Notes under the pieces: model-generated
What the model was told of the DNA's origin: nothing
The model's input: the letters and a program-made list of their open reading frames with translations, nothing else
The model's database searches: none
Part shown: one piece after another, positions 16,971 through 24,153 of the stretch
Position numbering within the stretch: the stretch's first letter is position 1
Layout: the number at the start of each line of letters is the position of its first letter
Program-made: the position numbers and the translations under genes
NCBI RefSeq assembly: GCF_001712795.1
Contig: NZ_KV757586.1
Location: 1-64,000, forward strand
DNA from: Nostoc sp. KVJ20
GTDB taxonomy: Bacteria; Cyanobacteriota; Cyanobacteriia; Cyanobacteriales; Nostocaceae
Reading direction: 5' to 3'
DNA: 64,000 bases

Positions 16971-17993
16971 TTAGAATTCTACCGGGCTTTAGCACTGCAA
17001 GTTACCTGTCATGCAGTCAACCAAACAGGCAATCGCCACGAAGCGCGATCGCTCATGCAAAATTCCATCAATCGCCTAGCCCAACAAATTGCTGCCAGTA
17101 TCGCTTTCATCGGCTTCGATTGTCGTTTAATTGTACTGCCAGAATATTTCCTCACCGGTTTTCCGATGGGAGATTCTCTAGCCGGATGGGCAGAAAAAGC
17201 TTGTATAGAAATGGCTGGTGCTGAGTATGAAGCGCTGGGTAAAATTGCCCAAAAGCATCAAATCTTTTTGGCTGGTAACGCCTACGAAATTGACCCCAAC
17301 TTTCCCGGCTTATACTTCCAAACCTGCTTTATACTTGACCCCTCTGGCTCAATCGTCTTGCGGTATCGGCGGTTAAATTCCTTATTTGCTCCCACACCCC
17401 ATGATGTTTGGGATAAATATCTTGACTGCTATGGTTTAGAAGGAGTTTTCCCCGTTGCCAAAACTGCGATCGGTAATTTAGCTGCTTTAGCCTCAGAAGA
17501 AATTTTGTATCCAGAAGTGGCGCGGTGTTTGGCAATGCGAGGAGCAGAGATTTTTGTCCATTCCACCTCGGAAGTATACAACAAAAACCTCACCCCCAAA
17601 GACGCAGCAAAAATCACTCGCGCCGTCGAAAATATGGCATACATAGTTTCAGCTAATACCGCAGGCATCGCTAATATTGCCATCCCCATCGCTTCGGCTG
17701 ATGGTGGCTCTAAAATCATTGACCATCGCGGAATCGTATTAGCAGAGACAGGTGCAGGCGAAAGCATGGCAGCATTTGCAGAGATTGATTTAGGAGCATT
17801 ACGCCGCGATCGCCGCCGACCGGGGTTAAATAATTTACTTAGCCGCCAGCGGTTTGAACTATACGCCGAAAGTTATCAGCAGTCACACTTTTACCCCGCT
17901 AATACTATGCTGGAGGGAGAAGTAGACCGCAAACACTTCTTGCAAACACAGCAAGCCACCATTGAGCGGTTAGCCAAACTGGGGATAATTTGA
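16959..17993 (+). CDS. Nitrilase-fold protein with substituted catalytic residues
   Basis: 344 residues, carbon-nitrogen hydrolase (nitrilase/aliphatic amidase) fold. The catalytic Glu62 is present in RLIVLPEYFLTGFP. The Lys position in amidase-type LKYRK is Arg138 (VLRYRRLN), and the nucleophile position of ICxD...YPE reads ASEEILYPEVAR, giving Ser179 instead of Cys. The following CLAMRGAEI helix is normal, which fixes the alignment. Known nitrilases need Glu-Lys-Cys, so ordinary amide or nitrile hydrolysis seems unlikely. It may bind a ligand, or use altered chemistry. Middle gene of the RCCR-like/nitrilase-like/aldehyde dehydrogenase trio. The start ATG lies in a heptamer repeat, and GTG/ATG alternatives further in would cut the first strand. 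Confidence 0.8.
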   Translation: MTNNLEFYRALALQVTCHAVNQTGNRHEARSLMQNSINRLAQQIAASIAFIGFDCRLIVLPEYFLTGFPMGDSLAGWAEKACIEMAGAEYEALGKIAQKHQIFLAGNAYEIDPNFPGLYFQTCFILDPSGSIVLRYRRLNSLFAPTPHDVWDKYLDCYGLEGVFPVAKTAIGNLAALASEEILYPEVARCLAMRGAEIFVHSTSEVYNKNLTPKDAAKITRAVENMAYIVSANTAGIANIAIPIASADGGSKIIDHRGIVLAETGAGESMAAFAEIDLGALRRDRRRPGLNNLLSRQRFELYAESYQQSHFYPANTMLEGEVDRKHFLQTQQATIERLAKLGII

Positions 17994-18147
17994 ATTTGAA
18001 TTTGAATTTGGGAATGGGGCATTGGGCATTGGGCATTGGGCATTGGAATACAAATAAAATAACTCCTACCCTACCTACCCCCTACCCCCTGCCTCCTGCC
18101 TCCTGCCTCCTGCCTCCTGCCTCCTGCCTCCTGCCTCCTGCCTCCTA
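17994..18147. repeat. Three short tandem repeats between trio genes
   Basis: In order: (GAATTT)n, (GGCATTG)n, and about eight copies of the heptamer CCTCCTG ending at the ATG of the next gene. Read on the opposite strand the last array is CAGGAGG, so on the coding strand it offers no ribosome binding site. The (GGCATTG) type recurs at 30822-30850, 37296 and 49182-49230. Confidence 0.8.
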
Positions 18148-19566
18148 ATGACAGAACCAATAGAAGTCCGTAATCCCCGAACTGGCAAATTTGACTACGT
18201 AATTATCCCGCCGCCTCCAAGGTTGGTGGTGCAGCAATGTAAGCGCACGCGCAGGGCACAAATTCGCTGGCAGCAGTTGGGTTTAGAGGGGAGAATTGAA
18301 GCTTTACAGCAGTGGAAAGAAGCGATATTATCAGGACGCGATCGCCTCACGGAAGCTTTGGTAAATGATACCGGAAGATTGTCAACTTCAGTATTAGAAA
18401 TAGATTCTTTCCTCTCTAGCATTGATCGCTGGTGTAGGTTAGCACCGGAATTGCTGCAAGAATCTGCAAAAAATACAGCAATTCCCTTTATTGCCTTGCA
18501 ACAAACATCCGTTCCTTATCCCCTAGTTGGGGTAATTAGCCCGTGGAATTTTCCGCTGTTACTATCTACCATTGATACCATTCCGGCATTATTGGCGGGT
18601 TGTGCTGTCATTGTCAAACCCAGTGAAATTGCTCCCCGCTTCGTAGCACCATTGACAACAGCACTCAACGCCGTCCCCAAATTGCGCGATGTTTTAACTT
18701 TTGTTGAAGGAGCAGGTGCAACCGGATCAATTTTGATTGACAATGTAGATTTAGTGTGCTTTACGGGCAGTGTAGCCACAGGGAGAAAAGTGGCAGAAGC
18801 AGCTGCTAAACGGTTTATTCCAGCTTTTTTGGAATTAGGGGGAAAAGATCCTGCGATCGTTTTAGAATCAGCCAATTTAGAATTAGCAACCTCAGCAATA
18901 TTGTGGGGTTCCGTCGTCAACACCGGACAGTCATGCCTTTCAATTGAGCGAATTTACGTTGCAGACTCCATATTTGAAAAGTTTTATCATCAACTAGTAA
19001 CTAAAGCACATCGCCTCGAACTAGCCTACCCTACAGTCGAAAGTGGAGAAATCGGCCCCATCATCGCCGAAAAACAAGCAGCTATTATTAGCGATCATCT
19101 CCTAGATGCAGTGGAAAAAGGAGCAGTAATTCACTGCGGTGGTGTAATTGAAGACTTAGGTGGGGGTTGGTGGTGCCGTCCCACAGTTCTCACCCAGGTT
19201 AATCATTCCATGAAAGTGATGACCGAAGAGACTTTCGGCCCCATTATGCCAGTAATGCCTTTTGGCACAGTAGAGGAAGCTGTATCTTTGGCGAATGATT
19301 CGATTTATGGATTGAGTGCTGCTGTATTTGCCTCAGAAGCCGAAGCCTTAGAAATTGCCCAGCAGATAGATGCAGGTGCTATCAGTATCAACGATGCTGC
19401 ACTCACCGCAATTATGCACGAGGGAGAAAAAAACGCTTTCAAATTCTCCGGTTTAGGAGGGTCACGCATGGGTGCAGCAGCGCTGAAACGGTTCATGCGA
19501 AAAAAAGCTATTTTAATTAAAACTAACGCTACTAATGATCCTTGGTGGTTTGATCATGGGGAGTGA
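18148..19566 (+). CDS. NAD(P)-dependent aldehyde dehydrogenase
   Basis: 472 residues, the length of a complete ALDH. Cofactor-binding segment GVISPWNFPLLL (about 128-139) with KPSE, nucleotide loop FTGSVATGRKVAEAA (about 205-219), general base Glu229 in FLELGGKDP and catalytic Cys263 in NTGQSCLSIERIYV, followed by the EETFGPIMPV and SGLGGSRMG motifs. It oxidises an aldehyde to the acid in the cytoplasm; the substrate cannot be read from sequence. It closes the trio with the RCCR-like and nitrilase-like genes, hinting at one catabolic route, but synteny is the only evidence. The start ATG directly follows a CCTCCTG repeat array. The stop precedes a dispersed repeat. Confidence 0.92.
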   Translation: MTEPIEVRNPRTGKFDYVIIPPPPRLVVQQCKRTRRAQIRWQQLGLEGRIEALQQWKEAILSGRDRLTEALVNDTGRLSTSVLEIDSFLSSIDRWCRLAPELLQESAKNTAIPFIALQQTSVPYPLVGVISPWNFPLLLSTIDTIPALLAGCAVIVKPSEIAPRFVAPLTTALNAVPKLRDVLTFVEGAGATGSILIDNVDLVCFTGSVATGRKVAEAAAKRFIPAFLELGGKDPAIVLESANLELATSAILWGSVVNTGQSCLSIERIYVADSIFEKFYHQLVTKAHRLELAYPTVESGEIGPIIAEKQAAIISDHLLDAVEKGAVIHCGGVIEDLGGGWWCRPTVLTQVNHSMKVMTEETFGPIMPVMPFGTVEEAVSLANDSIYGLSAAVFASEAEALEIAQQIDAGAISINDAALTAIMHEGEKNAFKFSGLGGSRMGAAALKRFMRKKAILIKTNATNDPWWFDHGE

Positions 19567-19742
19567 CTAAGGCGTAGCTTGCTGCCGTACTCCTTTAGAA
19601 AAGCAAGCTACGTAAAGCGTCTCCAAGAATTGGCATCGCATTCTCGTTCTGTTCAAAATATTTGTTTTACCAGAAGCGATCGCTTCTGCCACAGTTTTGT
19701 CTACGATAACCAAAGCACCTGGAAGAATTTTGATAGTTTTGG

Positions 19743-19973
19743 TTCAGAACGCGAGTCCATTCGTTCAGAACATGAGTCCATTCGTTCAGAACATGAGTCC
19801 ATTCGTTTAGAACATGAGTCCATTCGTTTAGAACATGAGTCCATTCGTTTAGAACATGAGTCCATTCGTTTAGAACATGAGTCCATTCGTTTAGAACACG
19901 AGTCCATTCGTTCAGAACACGAGTCCATTCATTCAGAACACGAGTCCATTCATTCAGAACACGAGTCCATTTG
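19743..19973. repeat. 21-bp tandem array, 11 units
   Basis: Eleven consecutive 21-bp units of the form TTCAGAACATGAGTCC plus ATTCG, differing at only a few positions (TTC/TTT, CATG/CACG/CGCG, TTCG/TTCA). Because 21 is divisible by three the array is open in several frames: SEHESIR heptads on plus (within 19579-20028), LNEWTRV and MDSCSER heptads on minus. None has a convincing start or flanking conserved domain, so I treat the array as a repeat, not a gene. The rest of 19567-20126 holds a dispersed GCAAGCTACG repeat and no clear gene. Confidence 0.85.
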
Positions 19974-20126
19974 TTCACTTGGTCAGTGGTGCAGTGTTGA
20001 AGTATGGCAAAGACAGCCGGGAATATGAGATGACAGGCATCGCTGTTCGTTTCCTTGTCGTTTAACAATTAGTTGCACACTATAATAAATAGGGCGATCA
20101 AATGCTTTACTTGAAAGCTTGCCTGT

Positions 20127-20399
20127 ATGTCTTATCCGAAACTAAGTGACGAAGAAATTATCCAACGTGGTAAAGAATTCTACGAAAAACATATCCGTTC
20201 CCAAGTTGAGACAGTAGAGAATATTGGCAAATTAATTTCCATCAATGTTGAAACAGGTGAATATGAAATTGGTGATGATTTGTTGGTAACAAGCCGTCGT
20301 TTGCAAGCCAAACAGCCTGATGCAGCAATTTGGGCAGAAAGGATTGGTTATGATGCCGTGTATGCTGTTGGTGGTTCATTAGTCAGGACGATACAGTGA
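20127..20399 (+). CDS. Small hypothetical protein paired with aspartic protease
   Basis: 90 residues, soluble. N-terminal half is charged and helical (LSDEEIIQRGKEFYEKHI), the second half has a short beta-rich part with NVETGEYEIGDDLL and a closing YDAVYAVGG. No named domain recognised. Its stop overlaps the next start by 4 bp (ATGA type), so the two are translationally coupled. Such small-protein/clan AA protease pairs recur in cyanobacterial accessory DNA and are sometimes suspected to be toxin-antitoxin-like, but this is inference. Confidence 0.75.
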   Translation: MSYPKLSDEEIIQRGKEFYEKHIRSQVETVENIGKLISINVETGEYEIGDDLLVTSRRLQAKQPDAAIWAERIGYDAVYAVGGSLVRTIQ

Positions 20400-20764
20400 T
20401 ACATGGGACGGTGGTTGGGCTTCAAGCACGAATAAGTGTTTTGGTTCGTTTGGAAGACAAGTCAGATGTAGAAATTGAGTTTGTTATTGATACGGGGTTT
20501 GAAGGTTTTCTTACCTTGCCACCTGATCTGGTTGCAAAACTTAGCTTGCCATATATTGCTAAAATTCAAGCAAATCTTGCCGACAACTCCAAAACTACAA
20601 CAAATGCTCATGCAATAAAGATTCTTTGGAACGGTACGGAGCGAGAAGTCATCGTGTTGGCGATGGGTCGTCGTCCTCTCCTGGGAACTGCACTACTTGC
20701 AGATTATCATCTCAGCATTGATTTTTATGAAGGTGGTACTGTCCTGGTTGATGAAATTTTGTAA
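20396..20764 (+). CDS. Clan AA (retropepsin-like) aspartic protease
   Basis: 122 residues, about one retropepsin subunit. The active-site motif is EFVIDTGFEGFLTLP with the catalytic Asp of D-T-G around residue 32. The second landmark is LGTALLADYHLSIDF near the C-terminus, the hydrophobic ILG-equivalent turn. Such proteins work as dimers, each subunit giving one Asp. No signal peptide, so it should be cytoplasmic. Substrate unknown. Overlaps the preceding 90-residue gene by 4 bp. Lies at the left border of the decayed island with hsdS. Confidence 0.85.
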   Translation: MIHGTVVGLQARISVLVRLEDKSDVEIEFVIDTGFEGFLTLPPDLVAKLSLPYIAKIQANLADNSKTTTNAHAIKILWNGTEREVIVLAMGRRPLLGTALLADYHLSIDFYEGGTVLVDEIL

Positions 20765-20792
20765 TCTTGTCAAAGTAAGGCATTCACGATGA

Positions 20793-22400
20793 ATGATGCC
20801 CATTGCTTGGCGATTGTATCAATGCTTCAATTTTGAAGCGTTTATTGAGTTTGCCAAAAAGGAGAAGCTCAGTTTTTTTAAATCTAGCCCATCTGTTACG
20901 CCGTTTGATGCTGTGAAGTATCGGCGGTTAATGGATGGGCTGGAAGCGGTTGAATTACAGTTGAGCTACGTTATTCAAGATAGTGATAAGTTTAGATTTG
21001 ACTCTGATTACTTTCAAAAAGAATTCCTAGCCGCATTAAAGGCAGTTCAGAACTATCAGCTTCTAGGTCAATACGTGAAATATGGCTATAGAGTTGTTTA
21101 TGAAAGCACAGAAATAATTGACGCAGAGGAAGGGAAGACTCGGAATTGTCCAATATTTTTACAGGCAACTGATATTACAACACCATTTATCGAAACAGGT
21201 AATCTATTCTATGTAGATGAAGCAGACTGGATTAGATATCCTCAAGGCAGGATTAAAAAAGGTGAATTATTAATTGAGGTAAAGGGAAAAGCTGAAAAAA
21301 TTTCAATAGTGCCTGATGATTTTCCAGAAAAAGTTTTAGTTACTGGAAGTCTTTATAAGTTGACTGTGAATAATGATATCAATAGATATTATCTACTCAT
21401 TTATTTGATTACAAAATACGGAATTGCATTCCGCAACAGATATAAATCAAATCTTCTAATATCTTTTATTAGCAAGCAAGAACTCTACAGTATTCCGATA
21501 CCATCTTTCTCTACAAGATTTCAGGTAGTTATAGAAAGTATATTTAGAGAACTTTCTAGACTCAGAAATTTATCAAATGAAATTTATCAACAAGCTGAGA
21601 ATTTGCTGTTGTCGGAGCTTGGTTTGAAGGACTGGCAACCTACGGAAGAAACGGTTGCCGTTAAGAGTTTTGCTGAGTCGTTCCTGTCCTGCGATCGCCT
21701 CGACGCTGAGTATTACCAGCCAAAGTATGATCAAGTAGAAGAAGTTATTAAAGGTTGTGGTTTCCCATCTCAAAATTTAGGCTCATTAATAAATCCGATT
21801 CAAAATGGGTTTGACTATCGAGAATATACCGAAGAGGGAACACCTTACATTCGTGTTGGTGATGTTAAAAACGGACAAATTAATTTTGAAAGTGCTGTCA
21901 AAATACCGATTACAATGGCTGATGTTAACAAGCCTGTAGGTTTGCAGGTAGGAGATATTCTTTTCACTCGTAAAGGTAGTTTTGGCAACTCCGCAGTTGT
22001 TACAGAACTAGAAGTTAACGGGATTATTAGCAGTGAAATCATGCTTGTACGTTTGACTTCAGCTTTTAAAAAAGAAATTCTACCGGAATATGTCAGTCTA
22101 TTTTTGAATTCAAAATTTGGTTATTTACAGGTTGAGCGCAGGGTTCATGGCGTGGCTTACTACAGTATTTCTCAGCCGGATCTAGCCAATTTACTAATTC
22201 CAATCTTGCCGAAACCCCAACAGCAAAAAATTGTTGAGAAGATAAAGTCATCATTTTTATTAAAACTAAAATCCAAGCAACTGTTAGAAATTGCTAAAAC
22301 AGGAGTAGAAAGAGCGATCGAAACCGATGAAGCGACAGCAACGGCTTGGATAAATCAGCAGCTTGAAGCGTTAGGAATCAATCTATCAAACTCGAACTAA
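20793..22400 (+). CDS. hsdS: Type I restriction specificity subunit HsdS, orphan
   Basis: 535 residues. Two target-recognition domains joined by long helices are visible. The first runs about 60-240, the first conserved helical bundle about 245-285 (SIFRELSRLRNLSNEIYQQAENLL). The second domain starts with RLDAEYYQPKYDQVEEVI and has the typical GTPYIRVGDVKNGQI and ISSEIMLVRL strands and SQPDLANLLIPILPKPQQQKIVEKI before the final helix. HsdS sets the DNA target of a HsdM/HsdR complex, but neither partner gene is present here. The first 30 residues look unlike the family; alternative starts exist. The last 16 or so codons are duplicated at 22666-22713. Confidence 0.85.
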   Translation: MMPIAWRLYQCFNFEAFIEFAKKEKLSFFKSSPSVTPFDAVKYRRLMDGLEAVELQLSYVIQDSDKFRFDSDYFQKEFLAALKAVQNYQLLGQYVKYGYRVVYESTEIIDAEEGKTRNCPIFLQATDITTPFIETGNLFYVDEADWIRYPQGRIKKGELLIEVKGKAEKISIVPDDFPEKVLVTGSLYKLTVNNDINRYYLLIYLITKYGIAFRNRYKSNLLISFISKQELYSIPIPSFSTRFQVVIESIFRELSRLRNLSNEIYQQAENLLLSELGLKDWQPTEETVAVKSFAESFLSCDRLDAEYYQPKYDQVEEVIKGCGFPSQNLGSLINPIQNGFDYREYTEEGTPYIRVGDVKNGQINFESAVKIPITMADVNKPVGLQVGDILFTRKGSFGNSAVVTELEVNGIISSEIMLVRLTSAFKKEILPEYVSLFLNSKFGYLQVERRVHGVAYYSISQPDLANLLIPILPKPQQQKIVEKIKSSFLLKLKSKQLLEIAKTGVERAIETDEATATAWINQQLEALGINLSNSN

Positions 22401-22415
22401 ACTAATGGAGGCAGA

Positions 22416-22625
22416 ATGTCTGAGATTACTATAAACCCAGATCAACTTAAGGAAATCTTGAAAAGTGCGATCATTGAATTAATTCGTGACAATCGAAAAG
22501 AAGTTTCTGAATTTCTGGCAGAAATTATTGAAGACGTGGCAATGGAGCAAGCGATCGCTGAAGGTGAAACAACTAAACTGGTTAGCCGTGAGTCCATCTT
22601 TCAACTTTTGGAGCCGAAAGCGTGA
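22416..22625 (+). CDS. Antitoxin-like small protein
   Basis: 69 residues. Pattern INPDQLKEILKSAIIELI...EVSEFLAEIIEDVAMEQAIAEGETTKLVSRESIF is typical of a cyanobacterial antitoxin family encoded before RelE/ParE-type toxins. It should fold as helices plus a C-terminal toxin-binding arm. A good GGAGG ribosome site precedes the ATG. The toxin start overlaps its end but the toxin is cut short, so this antitoxin may have no cognate partner here. Confidence 0.75.
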   Translation: MSEITINPDQLKEILKSAIIELIRDNRKEVSEFLAEIIEDVAMEQAIAEGETTKLVSRESIFQLLEPKA

Positions 22626-22720
22626 AAGTCGAGTTTAGGAAAAGCTTTGAGAAGGATCTTGAAATGATGAAGCGACAGCAACGGCTTGGATCAATCAGCA
22701 ACTTGAAGCCTTGGAGGTAA
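22622..22720 (+). pseudogene. Toxin remnant fused to hsdS tail duplicate
   Basis: A GTG start overlapping the antitoxin gives VKVEFRKSFEKDLE, the usual opening of a RelE/ParE-type toxin. The frame then runs into DNA nearly identical to the 3' end of hsdS (22326-22375), shifted to another frame, and stops after 32 codons. The hsdS-like frame itself reads DEATATAWINQQLEALE and then stops at 22729, so a second hsdS end, and not random DNA, replaced the toxin body. A short frame MTEVSKEGSLVSHNE follows at 22728, possibly the stub of a lost downstream gene. Confidence 0.75.
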
Positions 22721-22796
22721 AGCTACTATGACTGAAGTTAGTAAAGAAGGCAGTTTAGTAAGCCATAATGAGTAGTATCTCTTTGAAGGAAGTACT

Positions 22797-23039
22797 TTGG
22801 TGATGACCGGATTACTTGAACAGGCGATCGCCCAATTGAAAACTTTACCTGCTGACGAGCAGGATGCGATCGCATCTCGTCTTCTTGCTGAAATGGAGGA
22901 TGAGCGGACATGGAAAGCTCAGTTTGAAGCTACGACAAACGATCAGTGGGATCGGATGGCTGAGATGGTACGACAGGAAATTGCTGCTGGTGATATCACA
23001 CCTCTAGCTGAAGTTTTCCCCTTTCAGCCTGAGTTATGA
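22797..23039 (+). CDS. Antitoxin-like protein, second broken module
   Basis: 80 residues (ATG 22803 is an alternative start two codons in). The sequence LLEQAIAQLKTLPADEQDAIASRLLAEM followed by WDRMAEMVRQEIAAGDITPLAEVF is a common cyanobacterial antitoxin pattern. It overlaps the following toxin stub by 4 bp, which is the normal coupling for such modules. The toxin is truncated, so the antitoxin is an orphan. An intact, related pair is at 43785-44241. Confidence 0.8.
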   Translation: MVMTGLLEQAIAQLKTLPADEQDAIASRLLAEMEDERTWKAQFEATTNDQWDRMAEMVRQEIAAGDITPLAEVFPFQPEL

Positions 23040-23230
23040 AATCAAGCGTTACAAAAGCATTTCGCAAAAAGCTTGACGGGCTTCCTGCATCAGTTCAAGA
23101 GCAAAAACATATTGCTAATGCTCAAATCCAGGGTAAGTTAGCCGAGATTAGCCTTGATGCATGGCTATGTATTGCCTATCCTTTGCACACCCAACGAACT
23201 AATGGGATATTAGGTCATGTGGACAGATGA
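23036..23230 (+). pseudogene. Truncated RelE/ParE-type toxin
   Basis: Residues 1-23 (MKSSVTKAFRKKLDGLPASV and EQ) match the start of toxins such as the intact one at 43984 (MKSLTTPDFW...LSNEVKEQ). After this the homology stops. The remaining 41 codons lack the strand with the conserved YRALAL-type segment, so the toxin has lost its catalytic core. Confidence 0.75.
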
Positions 23231-23444
23231 GATTGTCGAAGAGATCCACCAAATCCGTGAAGAGTATGCGAAGTCTTTCAACTATGATTTAGATGCAATA
23301 TTTGCAGACCTACGCAAGAAGGAAGCAGAAAGCGGCAGAGAAGTCGTGAACTTATCGCAAAAACCAAGTCTAACAAAACGTTGGAGCGGACGAGCCAGAG
23401 ATATTGGTGGTAATACAACGGATACTAGCTGTGGCTTAACTTAG
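23217..23444 (+). CDS. Small conserved-looking protein of the island
   Basis: 75 residues. The first 50 residues (MWTDEIVEEIHQIREEYAKS, then NYDLDAIFADLRKKEAESGREVV) have the look of a widespread cyanobacterial small protein encoded in toxin-antitoxin contexts, often before a PIN-type toxin. The last 20 residues (after SLTKRW) look random and may reflect a rearranged end. No toxin gene follows. It overlaps the end of the truncated toxin by 14 bp in another frame. Confidence 0.55.
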   Translation: MWTDEIVEEIHQIREEYAKSFNYDLDAIFADLRKKEAESGREVVNLSQKPSLTKRWSGRARDIGGNTTDTSCGLT

Positions 23445-23499
23445 CTGTTAGAAGCAGACGAGGAACGCCTTAGCTTGGAAGAAAAACGGTAGTAAAGCG

Positions 23500-23729
23500 A
23501 TGCAAGCAAAACTCCAAGAGCAACTTTCCCCCCATGATGCCGAAGTTATTTTAGGATGCTTACCTGAAAGAATTCGCGCCACTCTAATTGCTCGCGCTAC
23601 TGAAATTGAATATCCAATCGAAGCAGTTATTGAGATGGCGTTCACGTAGTGTCTCTGAAAGAGAATCGCAAGTTTTCTCGACACAGAGGCATTGGGTTTT
23701 GCAGATTGCAAGCCAGGGCGTGGACAATA
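23500..23729 (+). pseudogene. Small gene interrupted by a dispersed repeat
   Basis: ATG 23500 opens MQAKLQEQLSPHDAEVILGC, continuing to EYPIEAVIEMAFT and a stop at 23649. In another frame shortly after, LDTEALGFADCKPGRGQ and a stop at 23729 look like the lost C-terminus. Between them lies ACGTAGTGTCTCTGAAAGAG, a word of the dispersed repeat also seen at 42090-42115. The simplest reading is a protein of about 65-70 residues broken by repeat insertion. Confidence 0.5.
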
Positions 23730-24153
23730 AAAGCGTCAACTGGCGATCGCAAGCGGCGGGACTGGCGAAAGATATTGCTGTGGATACAGAAGAACATTAG
23801 AAGCCAACGATAAACGCGTAGGCGTAGCCCGCCGCATTTATCACTTGGAAGAAAAACGGAATTCGTTATACTTCGCGTCAAATTATGCCAGCGATGATTA
23901 AAACCATCTTTGACAACCTTCCCCACTGCCCACTCATAATATGCGAACATAATTAAGTTGTAGCTGGCTACCTGCACAGAAGTTAAAAGTGCATATCATT
24001 GCAATCCCTGTTCTGAATCGCCCAGTAGATACCACTGCACTGGCTTAAAGGTTCCAGGCATTGTAATAAAACACCCTGGTTGTACAGCAAAAACTTTTCC
24101 CGATTACTTTACTCGATTTTTCCAAATGTTAGAACAATAAAAGGTGAATTGCA
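23730..24153. other. Decayed region without intact gene
   Basis: Contains a short frame ending KDIAVDTEEH, a second copy of the LEEKR-coding word TTGGAAGAAAAACGG (also at 23474) and another dispersed repeat (CGTAGGCGTAGCCCGCCGC at 23816-23834). These look like fragments of duplicated small genes. No intact gene or RNA was recognised. Confidence 0.4.

Noticed and set aside
19579..20028. Plus-strand frame with SEHESIR heptads as a gene
   Set aside because: The first 50 codons come from dispersed repeats and remnants, and equal-quality heptad frames exist on the other strand; treated as a tandem repeat.
19667..20068. Minus-strand LNEWTRV and MDSCSER heptad frames
   Set aside because: Product of a repeat unit divisible by three with no stop codons; no conserved flanks.
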